A stretch of DNA of 64,000 nucleotides from NCBI GenBank assembly GCA_036924085.1, contig JAVGWX010000005.1:82016666-82080665 (forward strand), given 5' to 3'. A program made the position numbers and the translations under genes. Below are positions 10,667-20,395 of the stretch, in pieces. The DNA is from Ariolimax columbianus. Taxonomy: Eukaryota; Mollusca; Gastropoda; Stylommatophora; Arionidae. The notes beneath the pieces were generated by a model. It ran no database searches and was not told where the DNA came from. It saw only the letters and a list, made by a program, of their open reading frames with translations. Each line of letters opens with the position of its first letter. Positions within the stretch are counted from its first letter, which is position 1.

Positions 10667-11328
10667 CCGATTTCAACAGGCGTTTCTGTAGGGATGCCCT
10701 CCTTAGCCTTTGGCGGTCCCCAGCCTATCTGCAAGGCAGCAGTTGTTTACGATCAGAGTTTTCTCTCCTATGGAAGTTGTCTTACCAGACTTTCGAGTCT
10801 TCACTACTCGTGTCTATAGGGTGCAATGATGATATGATATATGAGATGGACTGGTTTACCCGGAAGAGAGGCAGTCCAGTGTGTCTGTATCCCAGGATCG
10901 TCACGTCCTGCCAGAAACGTAGCATTTGCATGTGAGTGGGGTATCTCTTTTTCCCTTTGTTTTCTTGGCTTCTATGCAGGGATGGTACGCCTAGCATTCC
11001 CCGCCACCTGGGGTGTTGACACAGTGGGGCAGGTGTGCAATGTCCGCTGGTCTGCATCTCTTCTGCGTCCAGCATGATAGTTATGGCTGATAACGTACAG
11101 AGGTAGATATCGTAGCCGGAGTGCATTTCGCCAGAGGACAAGCCTGGTAATGTCACAGAGATGTTGATCGCCTGGTGTGCGGACAACTCTCATGGTCAGT
11201 GGTTGAGTCTTGACAGTTCACAGTGAGGTGGCTGCTCTACTGTTTTCGACACCCCGACCAGGTTCTAAGTCTTTGGTTGGTGTTTTTTCGCACCCCATCG
11301 CCGTATAGGGTGAGTATCAAGCAGTTGT

Positions 11329-11352
11329 CCGCCCGCTTTGATTGGCGGGCGG
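11329..11352. other. Perfect 8-bp GC hairpin in the retrotransposon leader
   Basis: CCGCCCGC at 11329-11336 pairs with GCGGGCGG at 11345-11352 around an 8-base loop. It should be very stable in RNA of either strand. It sits about 660 bp upstream of the pol start. Confidence 0.8.
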
Positions 11353-11386
11353 CAAGAACCTCTTACTGTGGCTCTACCTGATAGGG

Positions 11387-11404
11387 CTGGGGCGCAAGCC
11401 CCAG
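11387..11404. other. Hairpin with tetraloop in the retrotransposon leader
   Basis: CTGGGGC and GCCCCAG form a 7-bp stem with loop GCAA on the plus strand (TTGC in the element's own RNA). Together with the hairpin 35 bp away it suggests a folded leader RNA, but no known ribozyme or IRES class was recognised. Confidence 0.7.
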
Positions 11405-11639
11405 GTCCCGAGCATGTAGGAGCCTCCCATTGCAGTGGTGCTGAGATTTTGGGCGGGATTGCGGCTTACAAGGGTTCGGCCGTAATCCCCCACATGGTAG
11501 CCTCGCGCCCTTGGCTTATCAGCCTGGTACGTGAACCAAAGTGTCTGCGGCTCCTCTCGATTTGAGCTGGTTTTCCGTAGCAACGCCCTGTCATTTGTAG
11601 GGTAAAACTGACCTGTCTTCAGATGATCTATTTCCAGCA

Positions 11640-12240
11640 CCCGTTCACTCTTTGGTCAGACGAATTTATTGAGGGCTTTTGTTTGTCAATGACCAGGTAT
11701 TTGAGATCTGCGGTTTCTGCGGAGTTAAACACGATTTCCGTAGCGTTCTTTCATTTGAGTGTTTGAGAGCTGACTTGTCATCCGTGAGTCTAATACCAGC
11801 GTACGTTCATTATTAGACCCAAACGGCAGTGCTCTCGATTTGTCAGTTGTTCTACAGTATTGGCGTGGTCAGTCAAATTAAGCCGCAGGTTCCACACCTG
11901 GTGGTGCCCTTCCGTCAATTCCCTTAGCGAGACAATCAAGAGGGTAGCCCCAAAATTTTCGAGGGTCTAATTCCAGCAAATGTTCTCTATTAGACCCCAC
12001 GAAGGTGTACTTTTTGATAGTCATTCTGCATTATTGGCGTGGTAAGTTAACTTAGGTCTCAGGCTCCACTCCTGATAGTGCTCTTCCGTCAATTCCTTTA
12101 TCAAACACTGGATGCAGACAAAACCGAGCCACAGGGGGCATAATCCCAGATTTCTGGGGGTCTAAGTCCAGCACCAGTTCCATATTAGGCCCCAGAAGAG
12201 TGGTCTCGGCATGTCAATCATTTCAGTGTTGGCCGTGTTG
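11640..12240 (-). repeat. Degenerate tandem units of about 170-195 bp carrying an 18S rRNA segment
   Basis: Three units are clear on the plus strand, starting with gtctaa near 11790, 11965 and 12160; a weaker one lies at 11650-11790. Each has a short inverted repeat (gtctaat...attagac), then a variable stretch, then tcaaattaagccgcagg-like, tggtggtgcccttccgtcaa-like and aattcc words. These last words are the antisense of a highly conserved 18S rRNA segment. The 18S words recur at 11877-11923, 12060-12099 and, within the main fragment, 12244-12292. Units differ by many substitutions, so they are old or evolve quickly. Their place upstream of pol recalls the promoter monomers of other LINEs, which is inference. 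Confidence 0.72.
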
Positions 12241-12256
12241 AGTCAAATTAAGCCGC

Positions 12257-12295
<39 letters not shown>

Positions 12296-12880
12296 TAGTT
12301 TCAGCTTTGCAACCATACTTCCCCCGGAACCCAAACACTTTGGTTTCCCGGAAGCTGCCCGCAGAGTCATCGAAGCAACTCCTGCGGATCGCTAGTCGGC
12401 ATCGTTTATGGTCAGAACTACGACGGTATCTGATCGTCGTCGCGCCTCTGACTTTCGTTCTTGATTAATGAAAACATTCTTGACAAATGCTTTCGCAGTA
12501 GCTCGTCTTGCGGCGATCCAAGAATTTCACCTCTAACGCCGCAATACGAATGCCCCCGTTTGTCCCTGTTAATCATTACCTCCAGTTCCGAAAACCAACA
12601 AAATAGAACCGAGGTCCTATTCCATTATTCCATTGTATTCCCGTATCCCGTATTGTTATTTTTCGTCACTACCTCCCCGTGCCGGGAGTGGGTAAGTTGC
12701 GCGCCTGCTGCCTTCCTTGGATGTGGTAGCCGTTTCTCATGCTCCCTCTCCGGAATCGAACCCTGATTCCCCGTTACCCGTTACAAACATGGTAGGCATG
12801 TCACGTACCATCGACATTTGATAGGGCAGACATTTGAAAGATGCGTCGCCGGCACATGAGGCCATGCGATCAGCACAAAT
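12241..12880 (-). rRNA. 18S rRNA fragment (internally deleted, not a functional gene)
   Basis: The minus strand is unmistakably small-subunit rRNA. From the 5' side it has gtgctgatcgcatggc, gacgcatctttcaaatgtc, gggttcgattccggagag, the gcaggcgcgc segment, then aggacctcggttctatttt, the cgaaagcatttgtcaag segment and ggaattgacggaagggcacc. It covers roughly nucleotides 235-1150 of a eukaryotic 18S. About 350-400 nt (V4 and flanks) are missing around 12630-12655, leaving about 640 bp. It begins within 10 bp of the target duplication at 12888, so it is the 5' end of the inserted retrotransposon and not rDNA that happened to be nearby. Confidence 0.9.
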
Positions 12881-12887
12881 TAAATCA

Positions 12888-12897
12888 GCTTGCAATT
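12888..12897. repeat. Target-site duplication, right copy (GCTTGCAATT)
   Basis: Second copy of the 10-bp word at 6724-6733. It lies between the 18S end of the insertion and the LINE family D relic. On the minus strand it encodes NCK of family D, which continues at the other copy. Confidence 0.9.
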
Positions 12898-13165
12898 AAA
12901 TATTAGAGTTAATTTTGTAATGATCTGATTGTCCTTATTGCAACTTTGTTGGATTTCCTCTGAAATTCTTCCGTCTGCTGATAACGTGCTCCCTAAGCAT
13001 GTTAAATCTTTCACCTGTCTGATTTGTTGCTTTGTACTGAAGATGTTGATGTTTCCGGCTATTCTAGATATGTTCATCACCTCAGTCATTTGTAAGTTGA
13101 TGTTTATGTTGTATTCAGTACATGTTGTTTTTAGTTATCAATATGATATTGCAATTGGTGTAGAA
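12888..13165 (-). pseudogene. LINE relic (family D), RT thumb upstream of the insertion
   Basis: On the minus strand this reads YNININLQMTEVMNISR, then IRQVKDLTCLGSTLSADG, then SEEIQQSCNKDNQIITKL and LIFNCK. It is the start of a LINE thumb (KTEVM, YLGS, DG motifs). At NCK it meets the target duplication and the 18S end of the inserted element. The matching continuation (RMTITTKRA, then LYNTIFVPT) is at 6723 and below. The join with the opposite-strand palm fragment at about 13165 is discussed as a 5' inversion. Confidence 0.78.
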
Positions 13166-13530
13166 AACAATTGAATACGATCATGAACTGCGTGTTGCTT
13201 TCGTAGATCAAGAAAATGCTTTTAACCGATTAGATAGACATCTCTGAAACGTATTGGCACACTATGAAATAAACGATCACATTTTCAAAAGTCTTTACAT
13301 TGATAACCAAGGCTCTTTTCGAACAATAACTGAACTCCCAGATACATTTCATGTCAAATCTGAAGAACGGCAAAGATGAGTGATATTCCCTTTGCTGTTC
13401 ATTACATATGTAGACCACATTTGTAAAACAGCCCTCCCAAATGAATGCAGCAACATTGGTGAACTCTTAAACGAACTTCTTTTCATTGTGATCAAGCAGT
13501 CATAGCAACTTTAGACATACAATTGCAACA
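13165..13530 (+). pseudogene. LINE relic (family D), RT palm in inverted orientation
   Basis: On the plus strand the frame reads VAFVDQENAFNRLDRHL, which is RT motif A with its catalytic Asp (FVDQEKAFDRLD-type). Then come HYEINDHIFKSLY and NQGSFRTITELPDTFHV, and after a stop PLLFITYVDHICKTALPNEC, the stretch that precedes the FADD motif. The FADD box itself is degraded. The adjacent minus-strand fragment starts just after this point in the protein, so palm and thumb come from one element with its 5' part flipped. This arrangement fits twin priming. Confidence 0.72.
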
Positions 13531-14815
13531 TAACATAAAATGTCATATCATAACTTACTGTAGCAAAGCATACAACAACATAACATGTTTACAATTCAAT
13601 ATAAGTGCATAGTACATAACAAAAAAGCATTAAATAGTATAACATACAGCAATCATAATGCATAAGCACTTAACAGATAACAACCACAAAATATAAAAAG
13701 CCAATAACAAGTAATAATTTCGCATGAAAAAAAAGCACATCTACAAAATAACAACACTACGCATAATAAAATAGTATGCAATAAAATGACGTATAACAGC
13801 CCAACAAATAATAACACAATATAATGGCATACCATATTATAACATAACACAAATGACCATAATATCTAAAAATATTACCCACAATTGCATATCATAGAAC
13901 AACAAACCATTTAATAGCATTCCGTACAGCAACATAACATGATTTAACAACAACATCTAAAAAGTATACATTTACCAACTATAACATTTATCAACAACAT
14001 TTAACAACTACAACATATCGTAACTTTACATATTACAACCATACTATATAATGACAACATATAACAACCATAGAAAATATTAATTTAACATGTAACAACC
14101 ATGGCATAAAAGAATCTAACATATACTAAAACAACATATCATTAATTAGCATAGGAAATATATGTTTAATAAGATATCATTAACAAAATTAATATGTAAT
14201 AACATAACAAATAGCAACGATAACATTAAAAACCATAACATGTGACAGACGTAATATATAATAGCATAGCATGTAACAGCCATAACATTTAATAATATAA
14301 AATGTAACAACCATAATATTTAGTAACATAAATTGTAACAACCATAACATATAGTTAAATAACACGTAACAATCATCACATATAACAACATAACATGTAA
14401 CGATCATAACATTTACTAACATAACATTTAGTAATACAACGTTCAATAACTTAATATACGAATATAACAATGTATAATTGTATATGTCTACATCCAATAA
14501 AGTATTATATATTCACATAACATATAATAGGAAATCATATAATAACGTAACAAACAAAGTATACAGGAATATAGCATTTAATAACAAAAGATATAATAAA
14601 CATATTAAATAACAACATAATAACAAAGAGTGTAACAATATAACATGTAATAAACATAGCATATAACAACATAGCATAAAACAACATAACATATAGCAAT
14701 ATAACATGCAACAACATAACATAAAACAACATAACGTATAACAACAACGCATAACATAACAAAATTACATAAAAATATAACATACAAGAACATATATAAT
14801 ATCATAGCACAGCAA
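13531..14815. repeat. A+T-rich degenerate CATAA/TAACA array
   Basis: About 1.3 kb of loosely repeated aacataacat, gtaacaaccat and aacaacataac words with no strict period. Long frames on the minus strand rich in Cys, Tyr, Leu and Val are a by-product. A related array lies at 16500-17265. Confidence 0.8.
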
Positions 14816-15179
14816 TACCCGAATTGAAACACAGAATAGTTAGCACTGAACAATGGGATTACGCGATTGGCTCCAGTTCACACAGAATGAGAATACTGTT
14901 ATATTTCTTGCATGTCGCAAGAGACGAGTACAGCAAGGTGTGCTTTGGGGATGGCAACCTCACCCTGTACAAGAAAATTGCTATAAAATGTCACTGCAAA
15001 TGACTGGAGTCAGGCTTTCTTAAAAGGTTGTTATGTGAGCCAAATCCTGTGTTGAGCCTATCCTTCAACAAATGGATAGACGAGAGAAATGAAGTTAAGT
15101 TAAGTAGGATAGCATATATTGTAGAAATGTGGCCACCACCACTCAATGTAGAAACTGTAATGGAGAAAAATAACAAGTA
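14816..15179. other. No recognisable feature
   Basis: Sequence between the CATAA array and the family A LINE. No conserved domain or RNA gene was found, although it may contain unrecognised LINE sequence. Confidence 0.35.
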
Positions 15180-15638
15180 GTGCCCTTTACCTGATTGCCG
15201 GGGGAACTAAGTCAAGTCTAAATATAAATTGATTGGATGAAAAGTACATTACTGAGAAAGATCAAAGAGGTTTACGTTTGACACCTTTCATTATGCCAGA
15301 AGATTTTCATTTTGCAGATGATATGACCTTCCTAGCTAACAAATATAAGATTATCCAGGATTAGATCACCAAGTTATTTTAAAAACAGCAGAACAAGTAA
15401 TGCTGAAAATAAACACGAATGAAATTCATTTTGTGACAAATAGTGCAAACAACAATCAGGCAACAAAATGTTGGAGAATCTCGGTTAACTAATCTTGGCA
15501 GCGTGATATCACTCCAAGTAGCAACAGAATGGGACATCAAATATTGCTTAAATAAGGCTTGGACTGTCTTTGATGTGATGGATTCAATTTGTAAATCCAG
15601 TATATATAGTAGGAAAGCTAAACTCAGGCTATTTAATA
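15180..15638 (+). pseudogene. LINE relic (family A), RT palm and thumb, left of a nested insertion
   Basis: On the plus strand FHFADDMTFLANKYKIIQ at about 15300-15355 contains the RT catalytic FADD motif. The open part at 15443-15638 reads RLTNLGSVISLQVATEWDI, LNKAWTVFDVMDSI and SSIYSRKAKLRLFN, the YLGS and KTKLRLFNSNV motifs of a LINE thumb. The frame then runs into unrelated CR1-like sequence at 15639, and family A resumes at 16065. Stops and frameshifts show it is dead. Confidence 0.78.
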
Positions 15639-16064
15639 ACACTGAAAGTGGGATTCCAGAATTACAGTTATGAGGAAAGACTCAGAAAAAATCGGCCTAC
15701 AGTGTCTAGAAAATAGAAGAATTCGAGGTGACTTAGTACAGGTTTATAAGATAATCAAAGAAATTGATAAATTAGACTATAACAAGTTTTTATTCAAAAT
15801 TCAATCACCTACAAGAACAAGAGGCCATAGATAGAAATTAACTAAAGAAAGGTCCAGATGAGATATTAGGAAATATTTTTGTAGTCAGAGAGTGGTGAAT
15901 GCTTAGAATGCATTGCCACAGGAAGTAGTGGAGTCAGGGACAAGTAATGCATTTAAGAATAATTTGAATGCACATAGCTTTTAGAGCAAGGTAATGTAAA
16001 TGAAACTGGTTGTTTACAGACTCTGCAGAGCCCTCTAAACCAGTATAAAGACGTTAAGTTAAGG
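15639..16064 (+). mobile_element. CR1-like LINE, 5'-truncated 3' end nested in family A
   Basis: The plus strand encodes a CR1-like RT C terminus: YEERLRKIGLQCLENRRI-type helix in broken frames, RGDLVQVYKIIKEIDKLDYN, RTRGH, RSRxDIRKYFCSQRVVNA, ALPQEVVESG and NAFKNNLNAHS. The 3' end is acgttaagttaag. It is bounded by taata at 15634-15638 and 16065-16069, a short target duplication. Removing the insertion makes the family A frame continuous (LFN then SIVLPVLLYG). Two more copies of this CR1-like family lie at 28.75-29.7 kb (minus) and 40.24 kb (plus). Confidence 0.8.
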
Positions 16065-16490
16065 TAATAGTATTGTCTTACCGGTACTTCTATATGGTTC
16101 GGCATGTTAGACGATGACACAGAGGGATGTACAGAGATTAAAAACCTTCCACCATATATGCTTTCGCAGAATTATTAGAGGGTTTCGGCCAGACAAAACA
16201 TCAAATGACAAACTCTTACAGGAAACCAACCAAGAAGATATGGGTAGCATTATAATAGAGATAAGATAGAGATGGCATGTCATGAGAATGGTTCTGGACA
16301 TACCTACAAAAACAGCACTTATGTGAACACCGGAGGGTAAGAGAAAGAAAGGTAGACCAAGACTTACTTGGAGACGCACAATGGAGAATGAGCAGTTCTG
16401 CGCATCTCTGACATTAGGCACTGCTCCAAAAGGTTACCCAAGAAATAGAGACATGGAAAGTCATTGTGAAAGTCTTTTGTGTCACATGTC
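16065..16490 (+). pseudogene. LINE relic (family A), C-terminal part right of the nested insertion
   Basis: The frame resumes as SIVLPVLLYGSAC, then MTQRDVQRLKTFHHICFRRI, NDKLLQETNQEDMGSI, WHVMRMVLDIPTKTALM, TPEGKRKKGRPRLTWRR and finally a degraded end near a CxxR-like tail. This is the standard order of LLYGSE, FH-CLRRI, GHVMRM and GRP-TWRR motifs at a LINE C terminus. A few stops interrupt it. It ends next to the second CATAA array. Confidence 0.8.
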
Positions 16491-16499
16491 ATACAGAGA

Positions 16500-17265
16500 A
16501 TTAGTTTCGAAATAGCAGAACAGGCCATGCAATAACATAACAGAACATACTTTGAAATAGTGAAACAGAAACATACCACGAAATACCATAACATAAATAT
16601 AACATTGAAATAACATGTTAGACAATAAGATTAAAATCAAATTGAACATAATATGAAATAACATGACGTAACATAGCATGAAAGAAACATAAAATAAACA
16701 TAACATAACCGAAATATAACATTAAATAACAGAACATAACAGGACATAACATAACATAATATAGCATAGCATAGCATGAAATTCAAAAAGAATATAACCT
16801 GAAATAACAACGTCGCATAACAAGAAATGGCATATCGAAACAAAATGCACATTAACATATCAGAACGCAACATAAAATATTGTTACGTTACATAACATAA
16901 AAAAACATTAAATGTAAAAAAAAATATGAAAAAACAAACCGCAACATAAAATGAAATATCACAACGCAATATGATAAATTAACAGAATATATAATGAAAT
17001 AACGTAACATAACATAAGTTCATAACTTGAAATAACATAATGTTACATAACATGAAATAACATGTTATATACCGAACCATAACATGAAATAACATAACAT
17101 ATCGTAACAAAACAAACAATAACATTAAATAACATAACGTAACATGCCATGAAGTAACAAAACATAACGTAATATGAAATAACATATCATAAAGCAACAT
17201 GAAATAACATAACATAACGCAGCATCAAATAACATTAAAAAATGCAACATGAAAGAACATACCAT
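16500..17265. repeat. A+T-rich CATAACATGAAATAA array
   Basis: Loosely tandem aacataacatgaaataacataac words, about 770 bp. It is related in composition to 13531-14815 but has a different preferred word (gaaataac). No coding content. Confidence 0.8.
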
Positions 17266-17509
17266 AACAACAACAGATGAGCCGATTGTCCACCCCCTGT
17301 TCTATTTGCTTGTGATTTAGACAATGAAGACATCTTCATGTTACACGTATGTTGTCAACAAGAATTCAATCACACACGAACGGTCAAATTTAAGCCAGAT
17401 TCTAGAATGAAATTACCAAGCTAATTGGCAGTGTAATATGTCTTTTGCTCCAAGTGTCTCTTCTTTATATCTCTTGTGTCTGTTTAATTTCTTTTGACTG
17501 TGTAATAGC

Positions 17510-18400
17510 TACGTTAACTAGACTCAATGCTGGCCTTGGCCCATTAACTGCACGTGGATTTTGGTCTGACAACTATATGTAGCTCTTGGTTTGTTAACTA
17601 TATGTTGCCTTTGCATCAGCAACTATATGTATACTTTTGTCCATTAATTTCATTTGGCTTCAGTTTAACAACTATGTGTTGTCCTTGGTAAATTAGCTTC
17701 AGGCTATACTTAGTCCAAAAACTCGATGGGGGACTTGTTCAGCAAACATATGCGGCCTTTGGTCCATTCACTTCACGTGGCTGTTTAGTTCAAAAACTGT
17801 ACTCATTCCCTTAATCATTCACTTCACGTGGCTTAGTAGAAAAACTGTACCCATTCCCTGAATCATTCAATTCACGCTGCTGTTTAAGTACAAAAACTGT
17901 ACCCATTCCGTGGATCATTCATTTCACTTGGTTGTTTAGTACAAAAACTGAGTCCAGCCTTGGATCATTCACCTCACAGTGCTGTTTATCACAAAAACTG
18001 TATGAAGCTCTTGGATTATTCGGTTCCCGTAGCTGTTTTGTAAAAAAACTGTGTCCAGGCTTGGATCATTCACTTCACGTTGTGGTTTAGTACACAGACT
18101 ATGTTTATCCCTTGGTTCATTTACTTCGATATGATTATTCTAACAACTATATGATGTATTAGATTCTTTAACATCATGTGGCCCTTTGCAACGCTGTGCT
18201 TTTTAACTTCATGTGACTCTTGGTCCAACAACTATGTGTGGCCCTTGGTCCTTTAAATTTATGTGACTCTTGGTCCATTAACTATATATGGCCCTTGATC
18301 CTTTAAATTCATGTGACTCCTGGCCCAATAACTATATGTGGCTCTTAGTCCTTTAAATTCATGTGACTCTTGGTCCAATAACTATGTGTTGCCCTTGGTC
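17510..18400. repeat. Decayed left edge of the 50-bp satellite
   Basis: Recurrent but divergent units of about 50-60 bp with words such as ttggtccattaactt, acttcacgtgg and aaaaactgtacccattcc. They approach the core satellite unit rightward (ttggtccaataactatgtgt near 18370). The gradual decay toward the edge and homogenised centre are typical of satellites shaped by unequal exchange. Confidence 0.8.
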
Positions 18401-20395
18401 TTTCAAAGTCGTGTGATCATTGGTCCAGCTACTATTTGCGCCCTTTGGTCCTATAACTTCATGTCACCCTTGGTCCAGCTACTATTAGCGCCCCTTGGTT
18501 CCATAACTTCATGTGATCCTTGGTCCAGCTACTATTTGCGCCCTTTGGTCCTATAACTTCATGTCACCCTTGGTCCAGCTACTATTAGCGCCCCTTGGTC
18601 CCATAACTTCATGTGATCCTTGGTCCAGCTACTATTAGCGCCCCTTGGTTCCATAACTTCATGTGATCCTTGGTCCAGCTACTATTAGCGCCCCTTGGTT
18701 CCATAACTTCATGTGATCCTTGGTCCAGCTACTATTAGCGCCCCTTGGTCCCATAACTTCATGTGATCCTTGGTCCAGCTACTATTAGCGCCCCTTGGTT
18801 CCATAACTTCATGTGATCCTTGGACCAGCTACTATTAGCGCCCCTTGGTTCCATAACTTCATGTGATCCTTGGTCCAGCTACTATTAGCGCCCCTTGGTC
18901 CCATAACTTCATGTGATCCTTGGTCCAGCTACTATTAGCGCCCCTTGGTCCCATAATTTCATGTGATCCTTGGTCCAGCTACTATTAGCGCCCCTTGGTC
19001 CCATAACTTCATGTGATCCTTGGTCCAACTGTTATTAGCGCCCCTTGGTCCCATAACTTCATGTGATCCTTGGTCCAGCTACTATTAGCGCCCCTTGGTC
19101 CCATAACTTCATGTGATCCTTGGTCCAGCTACTATTAGCGCCCCTTGGTCCCATAATTTCATGTGATCCTTGGTCCAGCTACTATTAGCGCCCCTTGGTT
19201 CCATAACTTCATGTGATCCTTGGTCCAGCTACTATTAGCGCCCCTTGGTTCCATAACTTCATGTGATCCTTGGTCCAGCTACTATTAGCGCCCCTTGGTT
19301 CCATAACTTCATGTGATCCTTGGTCCAGCTACTATTAGCGCCCCTTGGTTCCATAACTTCATGTGATCCTTGGTCCAGCTACTATTAGCGCCCCTTGGTT
19401 CCATAACTTCATGTGATCCTTGGTCCAGCTACTATTAGCGCCCCTTGGTTCCATAACTTCATGTGATCCTTGGTCCAGCTACTATTAGCGCCCCTTGGTT
19501 CCATAACTTCATGTGATCCTTGGTCCAGCTACTATTAGCGCCCCTTGGTTCCATAACTTCATGTGATCCTTGGTCCAGCTACTATTAGCGCCCATTGGTT
19601 CCATAACTTCATGTGATCCTTGGTCCAGCTACTATTAGCGCCCCTTGGTCCCATAACTTCATGTGATCCTTGGTCCAGCTACTATTAGCGCCCCTTGGTC
19701 CCATAATTTCATGTGATCCTTGGTCCAGCTACTATTAGCGCCCCTTGGTTCCATAACTTCATGTGATCCTTGGTCCAGCTACTATTAGCGCCCCTTGGTT
19801 CCATAACTTCATGTGATCCTTGGTCCAGCTACTATTAGCGCCCCTTGGTTCCATAACTTCATGTGATCCTTGGTCCAGCTACTATTAGCGCCCCTTGGTT
19901 CCATAACTTCATGTGATCCTTGGTCCAGCTACTATTAGCGCCCCTTGGTTCCATAACTTCATGTGATCCTTGGTCCAGCTACTATTAGCGCCCCTTGGTT
20001 CCATAACTTCATGTGATCCTTGGTCCAGCTACTATTAGCGCCCCTTGGTTCCATAACTTCATGTGATCCTTGGTCCAGCTACTATTAGCGCCCCTTGGTT
20101 CCATAACTTCATGTGATCCTTGGTCCAGCTACTATTAGCGCCCCTTGGTTCCATAACTTCATGTGATCCTTGGTCCAGCTACTATTAGCGCCCCTTGGTT
20201 CCATAACTTCATGTGATCCTTGGTCCAGCTACTATTAGCGCCCCTTGGTCCCATAACTTCATGTGATCCTTGGTCCAGCTACTATTAGCGCCCCTTGGTC
20301 CCATAACTTCATGTGATCCTTGGTCCAACTGTTATTAGCGCCCCTTGGTCCCATAACGTCATGTGATCCTTGATCCAACATATATGTGGCCCTTA
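18401..20395. repeat. 50-bp satellite, about 40 copies, with higher-order pattern
   Basis: Unit: ccataacttcatgtgatcct, tggtccagctactattagcg, ccccttggtt (50 bp in total). Copies are 96-100% alike in the core. Marker variants recur: ccataatttc at 18951, 19151 and 19701, and caactgttattagcg at about 19027 and 20327. Blocks of two ggtc copies followed by nine or ten ggtt copies repeat at 19100-19600 and 19650-20200, a higher-order unit of roughly 550-600 bp. Confidence 0.93.

Larger units (their letters stand above)
10667..11640 (-). other. Leader (5' UTR) of the retrotransposon, GC-rich and structured
   Basis: This stretch joins the pol start to the 18S-derived units. It is distinctly more GC-rich than the surrounding DNA and contains perfect hairpins at 11329-11352 and 11387-11404. 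The open frames at 10782-11186 and 10972-11193 (minus) were examined for a gag-like ORF1 with CCHC zinc knuckles; none is present. I cannot tell whether ORF1 was lost or never existed in this lineage. A promoter for the element would be expected here or in the 18S-derived units. Confidence 0.5.
6734..12887 (-). mobile_element. Full-length non-LTR retrotransposon with an 18S rRNA-derived 5' end
   Basis: This 6,154-bp unit lies between two copies of GCTTGCAATT. In its own direction (minus) it has an 18S rRNA fragment (12880-12241), degenerate tandem units with 18S segments (12240-11640), a structured leader (11640-10667), and one long pol frame (endonuclease, RT, RNase H; 10666-6758). A short 24-bp 3' end with GAAGAAGAAGAA follows. 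The endonuclease plus RNase H layout fits the I superfamily (I/Nimb-like). The clade assignment is by domain order and motifs only. No separate ORF1 (gag-like) protein could be recognised upstream of the pol frame. All parts share one orientation, and the unit interrupts family D. It is the youngest and best-preserved element in the window. Confidence 0.88.

Noticed and set aside
6689..10935. Plus-strand frames of 60-166 codons over the retrotransposon
   Set aside because: They are opposite-strand shadows of the minus-strand pol frame.
10782..11193. ORF1 (gag-like) protein of the retrotransposon
   Set aside because: No CCHC zinc knuckles, coiled coil or conserved motif in either minus frame; left as leader sequence.
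12241..12880. A functional 18S rRNA gene or an rDNA unit
   Set aside because: Both ends and about 350-400 nt of the middle are missing and it lies inside a retrotransposon bounded by a target duplication.
6734..12887. Site-specific insertion into 18S rDNA, as known for R7 and R8 elements
   Set aside because: 18S sequence is on one side only and lies inside the target duplication; both outer flanks are LINE family D.
13653..17215. Minus-strand frames rich in Cys, Tyr, Leu and Val resembling membrane proteins
   Set aside because: They arise from CATAA-type repeats and shift frame without consequence.
18401..20395. CRISPR array
   Set aside because: Units are head-to-tail without spacers and the context is eukaryotic; this is a satellite. 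The same applies to 51487-55951.
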